In this document: in pieces, positions 25,767 to 34,910 of the stretch
Position numbering within the stretch: position 1 is the first letter of the stretch
How the letters are laid out: every line of letters begins with the position of its first letter
Assembly (NCBI GenBank): GCA_963662035.1
Contig: CAVLDO010000003.1
Coordinates: 47,930 to 111,929 of the forward strand
Direction of reading: 5' to 3'
DNA length: 64,000 nt
DNA from: Equibacterium sp963662035
Lineage (GTDB): Bacteria; Bacteroidota; Bacteroidia; Bacteroidales; UBA932
Translations under genes and position numbers: made by a program
Notes under the pieces: model-generated
Told to the model about the DNA's origin: nothing
The model's input: only the letters and a program-made list of their open reading frames with translations
Database searches by the model: none

Positions 25767-27245
25767 TTAATAAGCTTTTGCAAAAACCACCCTGCGGAAA
25801 GAAGGCTTGCCGCTGTAGACGCACTTGCCCTCCTCTTCGCACACGAAACTGTCGATGGGGATGCAGCGGATAGTGGCTTTTGTCTCCTCCTGGATCCTGG
25901 CCTCCGTTTCTGCGGTGCCGTCCCAGTGGCAGAGAAGGAAGTAGCCCTGCTCAATCTTCTCCTTGAAGTCGTCCCAGGTGTCAACCTTGATGGTGCGCTC
26001 CTGGCGGAAATCGTATGCTTTCCGGTAAATGCTCTTCTGGATGTCCTCCATCATAGCCTTCAGACGCGCTGCAAGACCTTCTTCCGGGAGGCTTTCCTTG
26101 GTGAGGGTGTCGCGGCGGGCGACTTCTGCCACACCTGCGGCAAGATCGCGCGGCCCGATGGCTACCCTCGCGGGAACTCCCTTGAGCTCCCACTCCGCAA
26201 ATTTGAAGCCAGGGCGGAGGTTGTCGCGGTCGTCAATCTTGACTGTAAGGCCCTCGCGGGCGCATTCGGCCTTTATCTGATCCATCTTCTCAAGGATGGC
26301 GGCGCGCTCTTCTGGGGTCTTGTAGATGGGCACCATAACCACGTGGATGGGCGCAAGAAGGGGTGGCAGCACCAGTCCGTTGTCGTCGCTGTGGCACATT
26401 ATCAGGGCTCCCATCAGACGGGTGGACACGCCCCAGGAGGTGGCCCAGACATATTCGAGATTGCCCTCGCGGTTGTTGAACTGCACGTCAAACGCCTTGG
26501 CGAAATTCTGACCCAGGAAGTGGGAGGTGCCGGCCTGCAGCGCCTTGCCGTCTTGCATCATAGCCTCTATGCAGAGGGTGTCCACGGCGCCGGCGAAGCG
26601 CTCGCTGTCGCTCTTGTGCCCCACAATCACGGGCATCGACATATACTCGCGGGCGAACTTGGCGTATACGTTCACCATCTTCTCTGTCTCGGCTATGGCC
26701 TCGGCGCTGGTGGCGTGGGCGGTGTGCCCCTCCTGCCAGAGGAATTCTGCGGTACGCAGGAACAGCCTGGTGCGCATCTCCCAGCGGACCACGTTCGCCC
26801 ACTGGTTGATGAGGATGGGCAGGTCGCGGTAAGAGCTGATCCAATTTTTATATGTGTTCCAGATGATTGTCTCGGAAGTGGGGCGCACGATGAGCTCCTC
26901 CTCAAGCTTGGCGTCCGGGTCCACCACCACGCCGTTGCCGTCGGGAGAGACTTTCAGACGGTGATGGGTCACCACCGCGCACTCCTTGGCAAACCCCTCC
27001 ACGTGCTCCGCCTCGCGGCTGAGGAACGATTTGGGGATGAACAGCGGGAAGTATGCATTCTGATGCCCGGTCTCCTTGAACATATCGTCCAGCGCACGCT
27101 GCATCTTTTCCCATATTGCGTAACCATACGGTTTTATAACCATACAACCGCGCACTGCAGAGCTCTCTGCAAGCCCGGCCTTGACCACGATGTCGTTGTA
27201 CCACTGCGAATAATTCTCCGCCCTCGGTGTCAGTTCTTTTGCCAT
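25767..27245 (-). CDS. proS: Prolyl-tRNA synthetase (short, archaeal/eukaryotic-like type)
   Basis: A 492-residue class II aminoacyl-tRNA synthetase charging tRNA-Pro. The opening AENYSQWYNDIVVKAGL, the motif-2 region WANVVRWEMRTRLFLRTAEFLWQEGHTAH and the C-terminal Cys-containing domain ending in FAKAY mark the short ProS type without the editing insertion. That type is common in Bacteroidetes. I start at MAKELTP (27245); a longer frame to 27323 would run through the promoter region. It leads the group proS-DUF3078-tilS. Confidence 0.95.
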   Translation of the reverse strand: MAKELTPRAENYSQWYNDIVVKAGLAESSAVRGCMVIKPYGYAIWEKMQRALDDMFKETGHQNAYFPLFIPKSFLSREAEHVEGFAKECAVVTHHRLKVSPDGNGVVVDPDAKLEEELIVRPTSETIIWNTYKNWISSYRDLPILINQWANVVRWEMRTRLFLRTAEFLWQEGHTAHATSAEAIAETEKMVNVYAKFAREYMSMPVIVGHKSDSERFAGAVDTLCIEAMMQDGKALQAGTSHFLGQNFAKAFDVQFNNREGNLEYVWATSWGVSTRLMGALIMCHSDDNGLVLPPLLAPIHVVMVPIYKTPEERAAILEKMDQIKAECAREGLTVKIDDRDNLRPGFKFAEWELKGVPARVAIGPRDLAAGVAEVARRDTLTKESLPEEGLAARLKAMMEDIQKSIYRKAYDFRQERTIKVDTWDDFKEKIEQGYFLLCHWDGTAETEARIQEETKATIRCIPIDSFVCEEEGKCVYSGKPSFRRVVFAKAY

Positions 27246-27274
27246 AAAGTGCTTTCTATTGGTATAAATTTTGA

Positions 27275-27282
27275 TATCTTTG
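27275..27282 (+). promoter_or_regulatory. -7 box for the repeat lipoprotein gene
   Basis: TATCTTTG, 53 bases before the ATG at 27336. The leader carries AAGGAGG just before the start, one of the few strong Shine-Dalgarno sequences in the window (27322-27328). Confidence 0.5.
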
Positions 27283-27298
27283 TCTGAAGCAAACGTGG

Positions 27299-27306
27299 CA
27301 AAATTA
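27299..27306 (-). promoter_or_regulatory. Putative -7 box for proS
   Basis: CAAAATTA reads TAATTTTG on the minus strand, 53 bases upstream of the proS ATG. It interleaves with the divergent promoter. Confidence 0.35.
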
Positions 27307-27335
27307 ACAAATAATTTATACAAGGAGGTAATATT

Positions 27336-28811
27336 ATGAAAAACAGACTTTTTATTTTATCGCTCCTCGCAGCTTTCGCGCTCGCTTCCTGCAGCACGAC
27401 CAGCTATTATTCTTCAGTTTACAACGACAGCATATACAGCCGTCCGGAGAGGGTGCGCCTCACCGTAGCAGACGGCCGCTCCTTAGACGAAGCGGAGTCT
27501 ATAAACAAGTATACAATCGATGTCTACGAGCTTGACGAGGGGGAGACCTATGAGGCCCGCCTGCACAGGTTCGACGACAGCGAGCCGGAGACATACACGG
27601 TTTATGTGGACTATTACGGCTGGGACAATCCATGGTACAACCCCTGGTGGGGTCCGACATACCGCTACAGCTGGTATTCTCCCTGGCGCTATTCCTATGC
27701 CTGGTACAACACCTGGTGGTATGATTCCTGGTACGGCTGGGGTTGGAGGGATCCCTTCTGGTACAGCGGCTGGGCCTGGTACGACCCCTGGTATCATTGG
27801 GACTGGTGCAGTTTCGGCCCCTGGGGCCCTCACTATGGACATTACGCTCCCGGCTGGGGCGGCCACGGGCATCACGGACATCATGGCATCGGCAGCAGTT
27901 TCGCCTGGCACGGAGGCGGCCATTTCTATGACGGCAGCTTCAGCACCGGCAGACGCGCCGGCAACGGCATCAAAAGCATAAACGACCGCGACCGGCGGGC
28001 AACGGCATTGGCCGGCAGCGTCAACCGTAGGGCGGCCTCCAGCAATATGAGCTCTTCCACCGGCAGGCGCGGCGCAAATGCGATAGCAGCGGCAAATTCT
28101 TCCCGCACCGCTACAGGCAGGATAAACGGCAGCAGCGCGGTGAACCGCAGCAGCTCCGCAATCCGCACAAACGGCAGCAGCCGCAGCGGCAGTTCTGCGG
28201 TCAGGGGCAGCAGCTCCAGCTCTTCGGGCCGCAGCAATAGCTCGGCAGTACGCAGTTCAAGCTCCAGCAGCCGCAGCGGCAGCTCTACAGTGCGCAGCAA
28301 CTCAAGTTCTTCGGGCCGCAGCAATAGCTCGGCGGTACGCAGTTCAAGCTCCAGCAGCCGCAGCTCTACAGTGCGCAGCAGCTCCAGCTCTTCGAGCCGC
28401 AGCAATAGCTCGGCAGTACGCAGTTCAAGCTCCAGCAGCCGCAGCGGCAGCTCTACAGTGCGCAGCAACTCAAGTTCTTCGAGCCGCAGCAGCTACTCTT
28501 CCGGCAGCTCCAGCACCCGCAAAGGAACTCCCACATCCACTGTGAGAAAGAGCAGCTCCAGCTCTTCAAGCCGCAGCAATAGCTCGGCAGTACGCAGCGG
28601 CAGCTCCAGCCGCACCCGCAGCAACAGCTCGGCAGTACGCAGCAACTCAAGCTCTTCGAGCCGCAGCAGCTACTCCACCAGCCGCTCTTCATCCAGCAGC
28701 CGCAGCAGCTACTCTTCCGGCAGTTCTTCCCGCGGATCCTACTCGGGCGGCGGCCGTTCTTCGGGCGGCGGATACTCGGGCGGCGGCCGTTCTTCGGGCG
28801 GACGCAGATAG
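27336..28811 (+). CDS. Lipoprotein with aromatic-rich block and long Ser/Arg/Asn repeats
   Basis: A 491-residue protein. Residues 1-19 are a lipoprotein signal (LASC). After a short ordinary region comes a block at about 88-180 with some 20 Trp plus many Tyr, Pro, Gly and His (units like YNPWWGP, YNTWWYD, then a GHGHHGHHG run). From about 190 to the end it is almost entirely Ser, Arg, Asn and Thr, with repeating NSSAVRSSSS and STVRSNSSSS units, closing in Gly/Ser. Such proteins sit before FadL-type porins in Bacteroides, where some carry the misleading name vitellogenin. Function is unknown; a surface-exposed, disordered, strongly basic tail is likely. The FadL-type gene starts 36 bases downstream. 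Confidence 0.8.
   Translation: MKNRLFILSLLAAFALASCSTTSYYSSVYNDSIYSRPERVRLTVADGRSLDEAESINKYTIDVYELDEGETYEARLHRFDDSEPETYTVYVDYYGWDNPWYNPWWGPTYRYSWYSPWRYSYAWYNTWWYDSWYGWGWRDPFWYSGWAWYDPWYHWDWCSFGPWGPHYGHYAPGWGGHGHHGHHGIGSSFAWHGGGHFYDGSFSTGRRAGNGIKSINDRDRRATALAGSVNRRAASSNMSSSTGRRGANAIAAANSSRTATGRINGSSAVNRSSSAIRTNGSSRSGSSAVRGSSSSSSGRSNSSAVRSSSSSSRSGSSTVRSNSSSSGRSNSSAVRSSSSSSRSSTVRSSSSSSSRSNSSAVRSSSSSSRSGSSTVRSNSSSSSRSSYSSGSSSTRKGTPTSTVRKSSSSSSSRSNSSAVRSGSSSRTRSNSSAVRSNSSSSSRSSYSTSRSSSSSRSSYSSGSSSRGSYSGGGRSSGGGYSGGGRSSGGRR
28230..28482 (+). repeat. In-frame tandem repeat, units of about 81-87 bp
   Basis: A segment starting GCAGCAATAG recurs at 28231, 28318 and 28399 (spacing 87 and 81), with a partial copy at 28573. 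Each unit encodes about 27-29 residues of the form NSSAVRSSSSSSRS(GS)STVRSNSSSS. Units differ by whole codons, so copy number could change by slippage or recombination without breaking the frame. Confidence 0.8.
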
Positions 28812-28847
28812 CATCACTCAAAAGAAACGTCAAGATTCAGATACAAA

Positions 28848-30404
28848 ATGAAAAAGTTTAGTTTAGTAGCAGTTGTATTGATGTCGGCCTCGATGGCCGC
28901 AGGGGCGCAGGGTGTGGCGGATGCAATGCGCTATTCAGAGCAGTTCTACTATGGCAGCGCCCGCACTATGGCAATGGGCAACGCATTCACCGCGCTGGGC
29001 GGTGATATCGGCGCGCTGGGCATCAACCCGGCATCGTCTGCGCTTTACAATTGTTGCGAGTTCTCAATTACAGGCGGTCTGCTTAGGAGCAACACCACGG
29101 CCGATTTTTACACCAGCGGCGACGTATATCAGCAGAAGGAGTCGCGCACCAATTTCGGCGTGCCCAACATCGGCATCGTGCTCAATATGCCCACGGGCAA
29201 GATGTCGGGCGTGGTGAGCTATTCCTTCGGATTCGCCCTTACCAAGACCAACCATTTCCGCGGCCGCACCGGTTTTGGCGGCTACGATGGCGGCAATAGC
29301 CTTCTGGGCTGCATAGCGGCCGGGCTTGAGGGAGTGGACAACTCCAACCTCACAGCCGACGACGCCTACACGCAGGGCATTGTCACAAGCCAGGAGATTC
29401 TGGCATACGACACATATCTTGTGAATCCCTACAACGGGGCAAAGGATTCGTACATCGGAGCCACCGAGAATGAGTGGGACGGCGGCCTGGGCGTGGAGAA
29501 CGACCTCTACAAGAGCTACAACGAGTCCACCAGCGGCGGAATTCGTGACATGCAGTTCAATGCCGGAATGAATATCAATGACAGGCTCTATCTGGGTGCC
29601 AACATGAATATCAAGATGATTGATTACGAAGACAATCTCTGGTATAGCGAAGAGTCACAGAGCGGTGATTATTACGACACCGGCTTCAGGAATATGAGCT
29701 ACAACTATTGGCAGAGAACCAGCGGGGTGGGGGTCAACCTGCAGGTGGGTGCCATCTGGAATCCCATCAACTTCTTGAGGCTGGGCGTCTCCTACACCTC
29801 CCCAACTCTCTACAGCCTTACCGATTCGTGGCAGGAGTATATGGCCTCCGGCTTTGACGGCTCCAACGCCGCCTGCAAGTCGGCCCAGTCGCAGTCGCCC
29901 CTGCGCTCGTGCGAGTATATGCTGCGCTCCCCCCACCGCCTCAGTCTTGGTGCGGCACTGGTATTCGGCCGCAGCGGCCTGCTGAGTGCAGACTACGAGA
30001 CGGTCAACTACAGCAAGATGGTGATGTACGACGGCAACGGCAATGCGAACGTCTACCGCGATGTCAATGATGCCATACAGACCGATTGCACCAAAGGGAC
30101 AATCTTCCGTCTGGGAGCCGAAATCAATGTGCTCAACGATATGGCGCTGCGCGGCGGCTACAATCGCTACAACTATGAGAATCAGTATTCATACCGATAC
30201 GTCTCGTTCGGCATAGGCAAGCGCATCAGGGAGAACTGCTCGATTGATCTGGCATACCGGCGCCGTCTGAAGGATTCGTTCAACTTCCAGCCCTATGCCG
30301 ATTATGCTCCCGACGAGTACGGAGTCAATCAGTGCATAGCTCCCACGGCCAATATCGGCACCAGTCTCTCCGACCTGGTGCTCACATACAGGGTCAAATT
30401 CTAA
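28848..30404 (+). CDS. OMPP1/FadL/TodX-family outer membrane protein
   Basis: A 518-residue outer-membrane beta-barrel with a signal peptide (MKKFSLVAVVLMSASMAAGAQ). The segment SARTMAMGNAFTALGGDIGALGINPASSAL just after it is the FadL-family hatch region with the conserved NPA motif. The C-terminus, VLTYRVKF, ends in Phe as barrel proteins do. FadL-type channels pass hydrophobic molecules such as fatty acids; the cargo here is unknown. It lies 36 bases after the repeat lipoprotein, so the two probably share a transcript and possibly a complex. A terminator follows. Confidence 0.88.
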   Translation: MKKFSLVAVVLMSASMAAGAQGVADAMRYSEQFYYGSARTMAMGNAFTALGGDIGALGINPASSALYNCCEFSITGGLLRSNTTADFYTSGDVYQQKESRTNFGVPNIGIVLNMPTGKMSGVVSYSFGFALTKTNHFRGRTGFGGYDGGNSLLGCIAAGLEGVDNSNLTADDAYTQGIVTSQEILAYDTYLVNPYNGAKDSYIGATENEWDGGLGVENDLYKSYNESTSGGIRDMQFNAGMNINDRLYLGANMNIKMIDYEDNLWYSEESQSGDYYDTGFRNMSYNYWQRTSGVGVNLQVGAIWNPINFLRLGVSYTSPTLYSLTDSWQEYMASGFDGSNAACKSAQSQSPLRSCEYMLRSPHRLSLGAALVFGRSGLLSADYETVNYSKMVMYDGNGNANVYRDVNDAIQTDCTKGTIFRLGAEINVLNDMALRGGYNRYNYENQYSYRYVSFGIGKRIRENCSIDLAYRRRLKDSFNFQPYADYAPDEYGVNQCIAPTANIGTSLSDLVLTYRVKF

Positions 30405-30423
30405 ATAGTGGAACATTGCTTTG

Positions 30424-30450
30424 AAAGGCGGCCTGCGGGTCGCCTTTTTT
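30424..30450 (+). terminator. Terminator after the FadL-type gene
   Basis: A stem AAAGGCG (30424-30430) with CGCCTTT (30441-30447), 10-base loop, then T run; 20 bases after the stop. Confidence 0.75.
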
Positions 30451-30452
30451 AG

Positions 30453-30460
30453 TACCTTTG
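30453..30460 (+). promoter_or_regulatory. -7 box for the YfhO-like gene
   Basis: TACCTTTG directly after the terminator, 14 bases before the ATG at 30475. No proper -33 TTTG. Confidence 0.45.
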
Positions 30461-30474
30461 CCACACCTTTTAAA

Positions 30475-32943
30475 ATGCAGACAATGAAATTCAAAGAGAA
30501 AGTCCTTCCATACATTCTGATTGCAGCGCTGTTTATTGCGGCGGCGGCCATTTATTGCTATCCCGTGCTCGGCGGCAAGGTCATTGGCAACCCCGACGGG
30601 GTCAACGGCACCGCTGCGGTGCAGGAGTGTCTCAATTACCGCCACAGCGCGGGGGGCAACTCCTGGTGGACGGGGGCTCTCTTTTCCGGTATGCCCAACT
30701 ATCAGATCGGCGGGGCACACTACCTCTCCGAGCGGATAATGAGTCCGCTCTACCGCTTTTTTCACTGGGGCCACAGCAATCAGATAATGACCATTTTCTT
30801 TTATCTGGCGGCTTTTTTTGTTCTGATGCGCGCCTTCGGCCTTAAAAAGTGGATGGCGGCCTCCGGCGCCTTTGCGGTGGCGCTGTCGTCTTATTTCCTG
30901 ATAATAATCGGGGCGAACCACGGCGGCAAAACCAGTTCGATTGCGTGGATGACCCTGGTGATGGTGGGAATGCTGCTCATCTACCGCAAAAAATACGGGT
31001 GGGGCAGCGCTCTGGTGATGTTCTTTACCGTGATGGGCATAACTCCGCATCCGCAGATGGCCTATTACATCTGCCTGATGGCGGGGGTGCTGTGGTGCGC
31101 GGAGCTTTATATCCACATCCAGCAGAAGCAGATGCGGCAGTGGGCGGTGGCGACGCTGATTTTCATAGGCAGTTTTGCGGTAGGACTCGGAGTGACCGGG
31201 GCCAATACCTTCGCCAACCGGGAATATCTCACGCAGACGATGCGCGGCGGGCAGAGCGACCTTTCCAAGGGGGCTGAAGAGCAGGGGGGCGGCTCCGGCG
31301 GACTGGACATAGACTACGCCACGCAGTGGAGCTACGGCATAGACGAGACACTGACCTTTCTGGTGCCCGACTACAATGGAGGCAGCAGCAGTTATCCGCT
31401 GGGCACCGGCTCCAAGCTATACAAACAGATGGTTGCCGCAGGCGTGAGTGTGCGCGCGGCGATGGATTACTGCAGCGCGGCGCCGATGTATTGGGGCGAC
31501 CAGCCCTTTACATCGGGTCCGGTGTATATGGGGGCGATAGTCTGTCTGCTGTTTGTGCTGGGGCTGTTCATAGTCAAGGGCCCTTACAAGTGGGCGTTGC
31601 TGGCGGCTACCATCTTCTCTGTGCTCCTCTCCTGGGGCCACAATTTTATGCCTCTCACCAGACTGTTCTTCAACTGGTTTCCCCTCTACGACAAGTTCCG
31701 CACGGTGTCGTCGATACTCGTGGTGGCGGAAATCACCATTCCGCTGCTGGGCTTTATGGCGATACGGCAGATTGCAGAAGGAGGCGTGGAGCGCAAAGAC
31801 CTTATCCGGTCGCTGCTCTGGAGCACCGGCATCACCGGAGGCATCTGCCTGATACTGGCGCTGGCCGGCCCTTTGTGGTTCAGTTTCAGCGGCGCATCCG
31901 ACCTGGGGCTGGCGCAGATGATGGGCGACCAGTGGGGCTGGCTCTTCCCGATGATTGCGGAGCAGCGTGCCGCACTGCTCACGGCGGATTCATGGCGCAG
32001 TCTGATTTTTATACTGCTGGGCGCCGGAGCCATATGGCTGTTTGCAAGCGGAAAGCTGAAGGAGGGCCCTGCTGCGCTGCTGCTCGGGGCACTGATTGTG
32101 GCTGATCTTTGGGGCGTGGACAAGCGCTTTTTCAACAGCAGCTATTTCCAGAGTCCCGCGCAGTTCGAGAGCAACTTTGCCCTGCAGCCCTGGGAAGAGG
32201 CGATTCTGCAGGATGATGATCCCGACTTCAGAGTCTTCAACCTCTCGGGGGGCAATCCTTTCAATGAAAACCGCACCAGCTACCGGCTCAAGTCGATAGG
32301 AGGCTACAGCGCGGCCAAGCTGCGCCGCTATCAGGATCTGATAGACGAACACCTTGTGCCGATGCACCGTCCTGTGATAGATATGCTCAATGCCAAATAT
32401 TTTGTGGTGAACCGGGACGGGCAGGCGGTTCCGATGATAAACGACTCCGCGATGGGCAACGCCTGGTTTGCCGACAGCCTCTGCGCGGTGAGCGGAGCCG
32501 ATGCCGAGTGCGCAGCCCTGATGCAGGTAGACCTGCGCAAGGCTATGGTGGTGGACACCGACAGCTTCGGAAGCTTTGTGCAGGATTTTGCCCCGGCCGG
32601 GGAGGGGGCGCGGGTGAACCTCACCTCTTATGCCCCCGACATACTGGAATACGACTGCAGCAGCCGGAGCGGCGGCAGCATAGTCTTCTCCGAGATTTAC
32701 TACCCTTACGGCTGGAAGGCATACATAGACGGCGCTCCGGCGGAGCACTACCGTGCAAACTACACGCTGCGGGCCATGAACGTCCCCGCCGGGGAGCATC
32801 ACATCCGCTTCGAGTTCCGTCCCGACAGCGTCCGCCGGGGCGACACCCTCTCGATTGTATGTATGGCGCTGATGTTTTCCATAATGATTTTCAGCGCGGT
32901 GCGCGGCCTTCGCGGCAGGAGAATGCAGAACACTGAGGCGTAA
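30475..32943 (+). CDS. YfhO-family membrane protein (GT-C-like)
   Basis: An 822-residue protein with about 12-13 membrane helices in residues 10-560 and a large C-terminal extracytoplasmic domain. Conserved points are NPDGVNGTAAVQE in the first loop and the C-terminal IVFSEIYYPYGWKAYIDG motif typical of YfhO. Family members are linked to glycosylation of lipoteichoic acid or surface polymers in Gram-positives; the Bacteroidetes role is not known. ATGs at 30475 and 30484 are both possible. It opens a run of envelope genes (flippase, dut, murF, sppA), though the flippase has its own -7 box. Confidence 0.85.
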   Translation: MQTMKFKEKVLPYILIAALFIAAAAIYCYPVLGGKVIGNPDGVNGTAAVQECLNYRHSAGGNSWWTGALFSGMPNYQIGGAHYLSERIMSPLYRFFHWGHSNQIMTIFFYLAAFFVLMRAFGLKKWMAASGAFAVALSSYFLIIIGANHGGKTSSIAWMTLVMVGMLLIYRKKYGWGSALVMFFTVMGITPHPQMAYYICLMAGVLWCAELYIHIQQKQMRQWAVATLIFIGSFAVGLGVTGANTFANREYLTQTMRGGQSDLSKGAEEQGGGSGGLDIDYATQWSYGIDETLTFLVPDYNGGSSSYPLGTGSKLYKQMVAAGVSVRAAMDYCSAAPMYWGDQPFTSGPVYMGAIVCLLFVLGLFIVKGPYKWALLAATIFSVLLSWGHNFMPLTRLFFNWFPLYDKFRTVSSILVVAEITIPLLGFMAIRQIAEGGVERKDLIRSLLWSTGITGGICLILALAGPLWFSFSGASDLGLAQMMGDQWGWLFPMIAEQRAALLTADSWRSLIFILLGAGAIWLFASGKLKEGPAALLLGALIVADLWGVDKRFFNSSYFQSPAQFESNFALQPWEEAILQDDDPDFRVFNLSGGNPFNENRTSYRLKSIGGYSAAKLRRYQDLIDEHLVPMHRPVIDMLNAKYFVVNRDGQAVPMINDSAMGNAWFADSLCAVSGADAECAALMQVDLRKAMVVDTDSFGSFVQDFAPAGEGARVNLTSYAPDILEYDCSSRSGGSIVFSEIYYPYGWKAYIDGAPAEHYRANYTLRAMNVPAGEHHIRFEFRPDSVRRGDTLSIVCMALMFSIMIFSAVRGLRGRRMQNTEA

Positions 32944-32949
32944 AAATAT

Positions 32950-32957
32950 TATATTTG
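32950..32957 (+). promoter_or_regulatory. Putative -7 box for the second flippase gene
   Basis: TATATTTG immediately after the YfhO stop, 18 bases before the ATG at 32976. A TTG start upstream at 32955 lies inside this box, which argues for the ATG. Confidence 0.4.
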
Positions 32958-32975
32958 CAGGTTAAACCTTTGACT

Positions 32976-34463
32976 ATGGCAAATCCGCTGAAGCAGCTTG
33001 CGGGAGAAACCGCGATTTATGGCCTGAGTACCATTCTGGCCAGGGTCGTGAATTTTCTGCTGGTGCCGCTCTACACCAATGTCCTCTCGCGGGAAGATTA
33101 TGGTGTCGTCACCGAATTTATGGCATACATAGCCATACTGCAGGTGGTGCTGGCGCTGGGGCTGGAGACGGGCTGTTTCAAGTATGCGCAACAGGAGAAG
33201 GATGCGGCCGACGACGGCCGCAAGGGGGCGGACCCCAACCGCATATTCTCCAACGCGTTTATGATAGTGCTGGGGCTCTGCGCCGTTTTCTTTGCGGTCG
33301 TGAGCGTTTTCTCCGCCCCGATAGCATCGGCGCTCGGGTATGAGGGCTTCGGCAAGGTCATAGTGTATGTGGGGGCTATTCTACTGATAGACACCCTCAC
33401 CGCCATCCTTTTCGCCCGGCTGCGCTACGAGCACAAGGCGCTCAAGTTTGCCACGGTACGCACCCTCAAGATTTTTACAGAGCTCGGGGTCAATCTGCTG
33501 CTCTATCTCTGCCTGCCCAGCTATCTGGCGGGCCACGGCGGCAGTGCAATCACCGCCCTGGTGAGCGCGAAGCCCGACTTCACCTACGCCATATTCGCCA
33601 TATTGTGCAGCTGCATAGTGTGCCTGGTGCTGCTGCTGCCTGAAATATTCAGGCTGCGCTTTACCCCCGACAGAAAGTTGTGCCGCGCCATTCTGGCCTA
33701 TTCGCTGCCGCTGATGCTGGCCGGGCTGCCGGGCGTTATGAACGACCTGATGGACCGCCTGCTGATGCGCGGCTTCTGCGGCGAAGGCTGGCGTGCGGAG
33801 CTGGGCGTGTATCAGGCAGGGGTCAAGATTGCGGTGATAATGTCGCTGCTTGTGCAGATGTTCCGCTATGCGGCGGAGCCGTTCTTTTTCCAGAGGGAGC
33901 GGCAGAAGGGATCCAAAGAGCTTTATGCCAAAGTCATGACATACTTTGTGGCCTTCTGTATGGCGGGCTTCCTGTTTGTGATGCTCTATCTGGACGTCAT
34001 AGGGCTGATGCTTGGGCGTGACTTCCGCACCGGACTGTCCATCACCCCCATAATGCTGATGGCTTATGTGATGCTGGGGATGCAGTTCAACATAAGTATG
34101 TGGTACAAGCTCTCAGGCAAGACGGGCTATGCGGTGTGGATCACGCTGGCGGGCCTTGTGGCCACGGTGGTGATAAATGTGCTGTTTATGCCCCGCTACT
34201 CATATCACGCCGCGGCGTGGGCCCATATCGCCAGCTATTTTGTGATGATGGTGATATCGCTGCTGCTGGGCAACAAATACTATCCGATACCCTACGACTG
34301 GAAAAAGATACTGCTTGCGGCGGCATACGCCCTTGCGATTTACGGCATTTCGCTGCTGCTGCCCCGGATGGATCTCCTGCCCAAGATGGCGGTGCACACG
34401 CTGCTGATGCTGGCCTACCTCATTCCCACGGGCTTAAGTCTTTACAAAACCAGAAACGCCTGA
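32976..34463 (+). CDS. Polysaccharide flippase / oligosaccharide translocase (MOP superfamily)
   Basis: A 495-residue polytopic protein with about 14 helices. The start (LKQLAGETAIYGLSTILARVVNFLLVPLYTNVLSREDYG) is characteristic of polysaccharide flippases that carry lipid-linked sugars over the inner membrane. It is followed at 4 bases by dut and then murF and sppA, an order seen in Bacteroidetes. The substrate cannot be read. It is clearly distinct from the flippase at 21214. The ATG at 32976 is chosen over an upstream TTG. Confidence 0.88.
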   Translation: MANPLKQLAGETAIYGLSTILARVVNFLLVPLYTNVLSREDYGVVTEFMAYIAILQVVLALGLETGCFKYAQQEKDAADDGRKGADPNRIFSNAFMIVLGLCAVFFAVVSVFSAPIASALGYEGFGKVIVYVGAILLIDTLTAILFARLRYEHKALKFATVRTLKIFTELGVNLLLYLCLPSYLAGHGGSAITALVSAKPDFTYAIFAILCSCIVCLVLLLPEIFRLRFTPDRKLCRAILAYSLPLMLAGLPGVMNDLMDRLLMRGFCGEGWRAELGVYQAGVKIAVIMSLLVQMFRYAAEPFFFQRERQKGSKELYAKVMTYFVAFCMAGFLFVMLYLDVIGLMLGRDFRTGLSITPIMLMAYVMLGMQFNISMWYKLSGKTGYAVWITLAGLVATVVINVLFMPRYSYHAAAWAHIASYFVMMVISLLLGNKYYPIPYDWKKILLAAAYALAIYGISLLLPRMDLLPKMAVHTLLMLAYLIPTGLSLYKTRNA

Positions 34464-34467
34464 CATT

Positions 34468-34902
34468 ATGAAAGTGAAGATAATCAACAAGTCGCGCTAC
34501 GGCGCTCCAGCATACGCCACCCCCCTCTCGGCAGGGATGGATCTCAAGGCCGACATTGATGAGCCGGTGACTCTGGGAAGCCTGGAGCGTACAATGATTC
34601 CCACGGGGCTGTACATAGAGCTGCCGGAAGGCTATGAGGCGCAGATACGCCCCCGCAGCGGGCTTGCTGCAAAACACGGGGTCACGGTGACCAACGCCCC
34701 CGGCACAATCGATGCGGACTACAGGGGCGAGATTTGCGTGCTGCTGGTGAACCTGGGGAGGGAGCCGTTTGTGATAAACCCCGGCGAGCGCATCGCGCAG
34801 ATGGTTGTGGCCCGCCACGAGCGGGTGGAGTGGGTTGAGGCTGAGAGCCTCTGCAGCAGCGGCCGCGGCGCGGGCGGATTCGGATCGACAGGAATAAAAT
34901 AG
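34468..34902 (+). CDS. dut: dUTP diphosphatase
   Basis: A 144-residue trimeric dUTPase that hydrolyses dUTP to dUMP and diphosphate, keeping uracil out of DNA and supplying thymidylate synthesis. All five motifs are visible: AGMDLKAD, PRSGLAAKHG, GTIDADYRGEI, RIAQMV, and the C-terminal Gly-rich GRGAGGFGSTG that closes over the active site. Length is normal. It lies between the flippase (4 bases) and murF (8 bases) in one transcription unit. Confidence 0.96.
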   Translation: MKVKIINKSRYGAPAYATPLSAGMDLKADIDEPVTLGSLERTMIPTGLYIELPEGYEAQIRPRSGLAAKHGVTVTNAPGTIDADYRGEICVLLVNLGREPFVINPGERIAQMVVARHERVEWVEAESLCSSGRGAGGFGSTGIK

Positions 34903-34910
34903 TATGATAT

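Noticed and set aside
25758..27287. 509-residue open frame on the plus strand
   Set aside because: Antisense of proS, whose motifs are complete.
27926..28468. Minus-strand Leu/Glu-repeat frame within the Ser/Arg repeat region
   Set aside because: The repeat is read in frame from a lipoprotein signal on the plus strand; the minus frame is its mirror.
28230..28630. CRISPR-like regular repeats
   Set aside because: Repeats are contiguous and codon-based inside an open frame, with no unique spacers and no cas genes.
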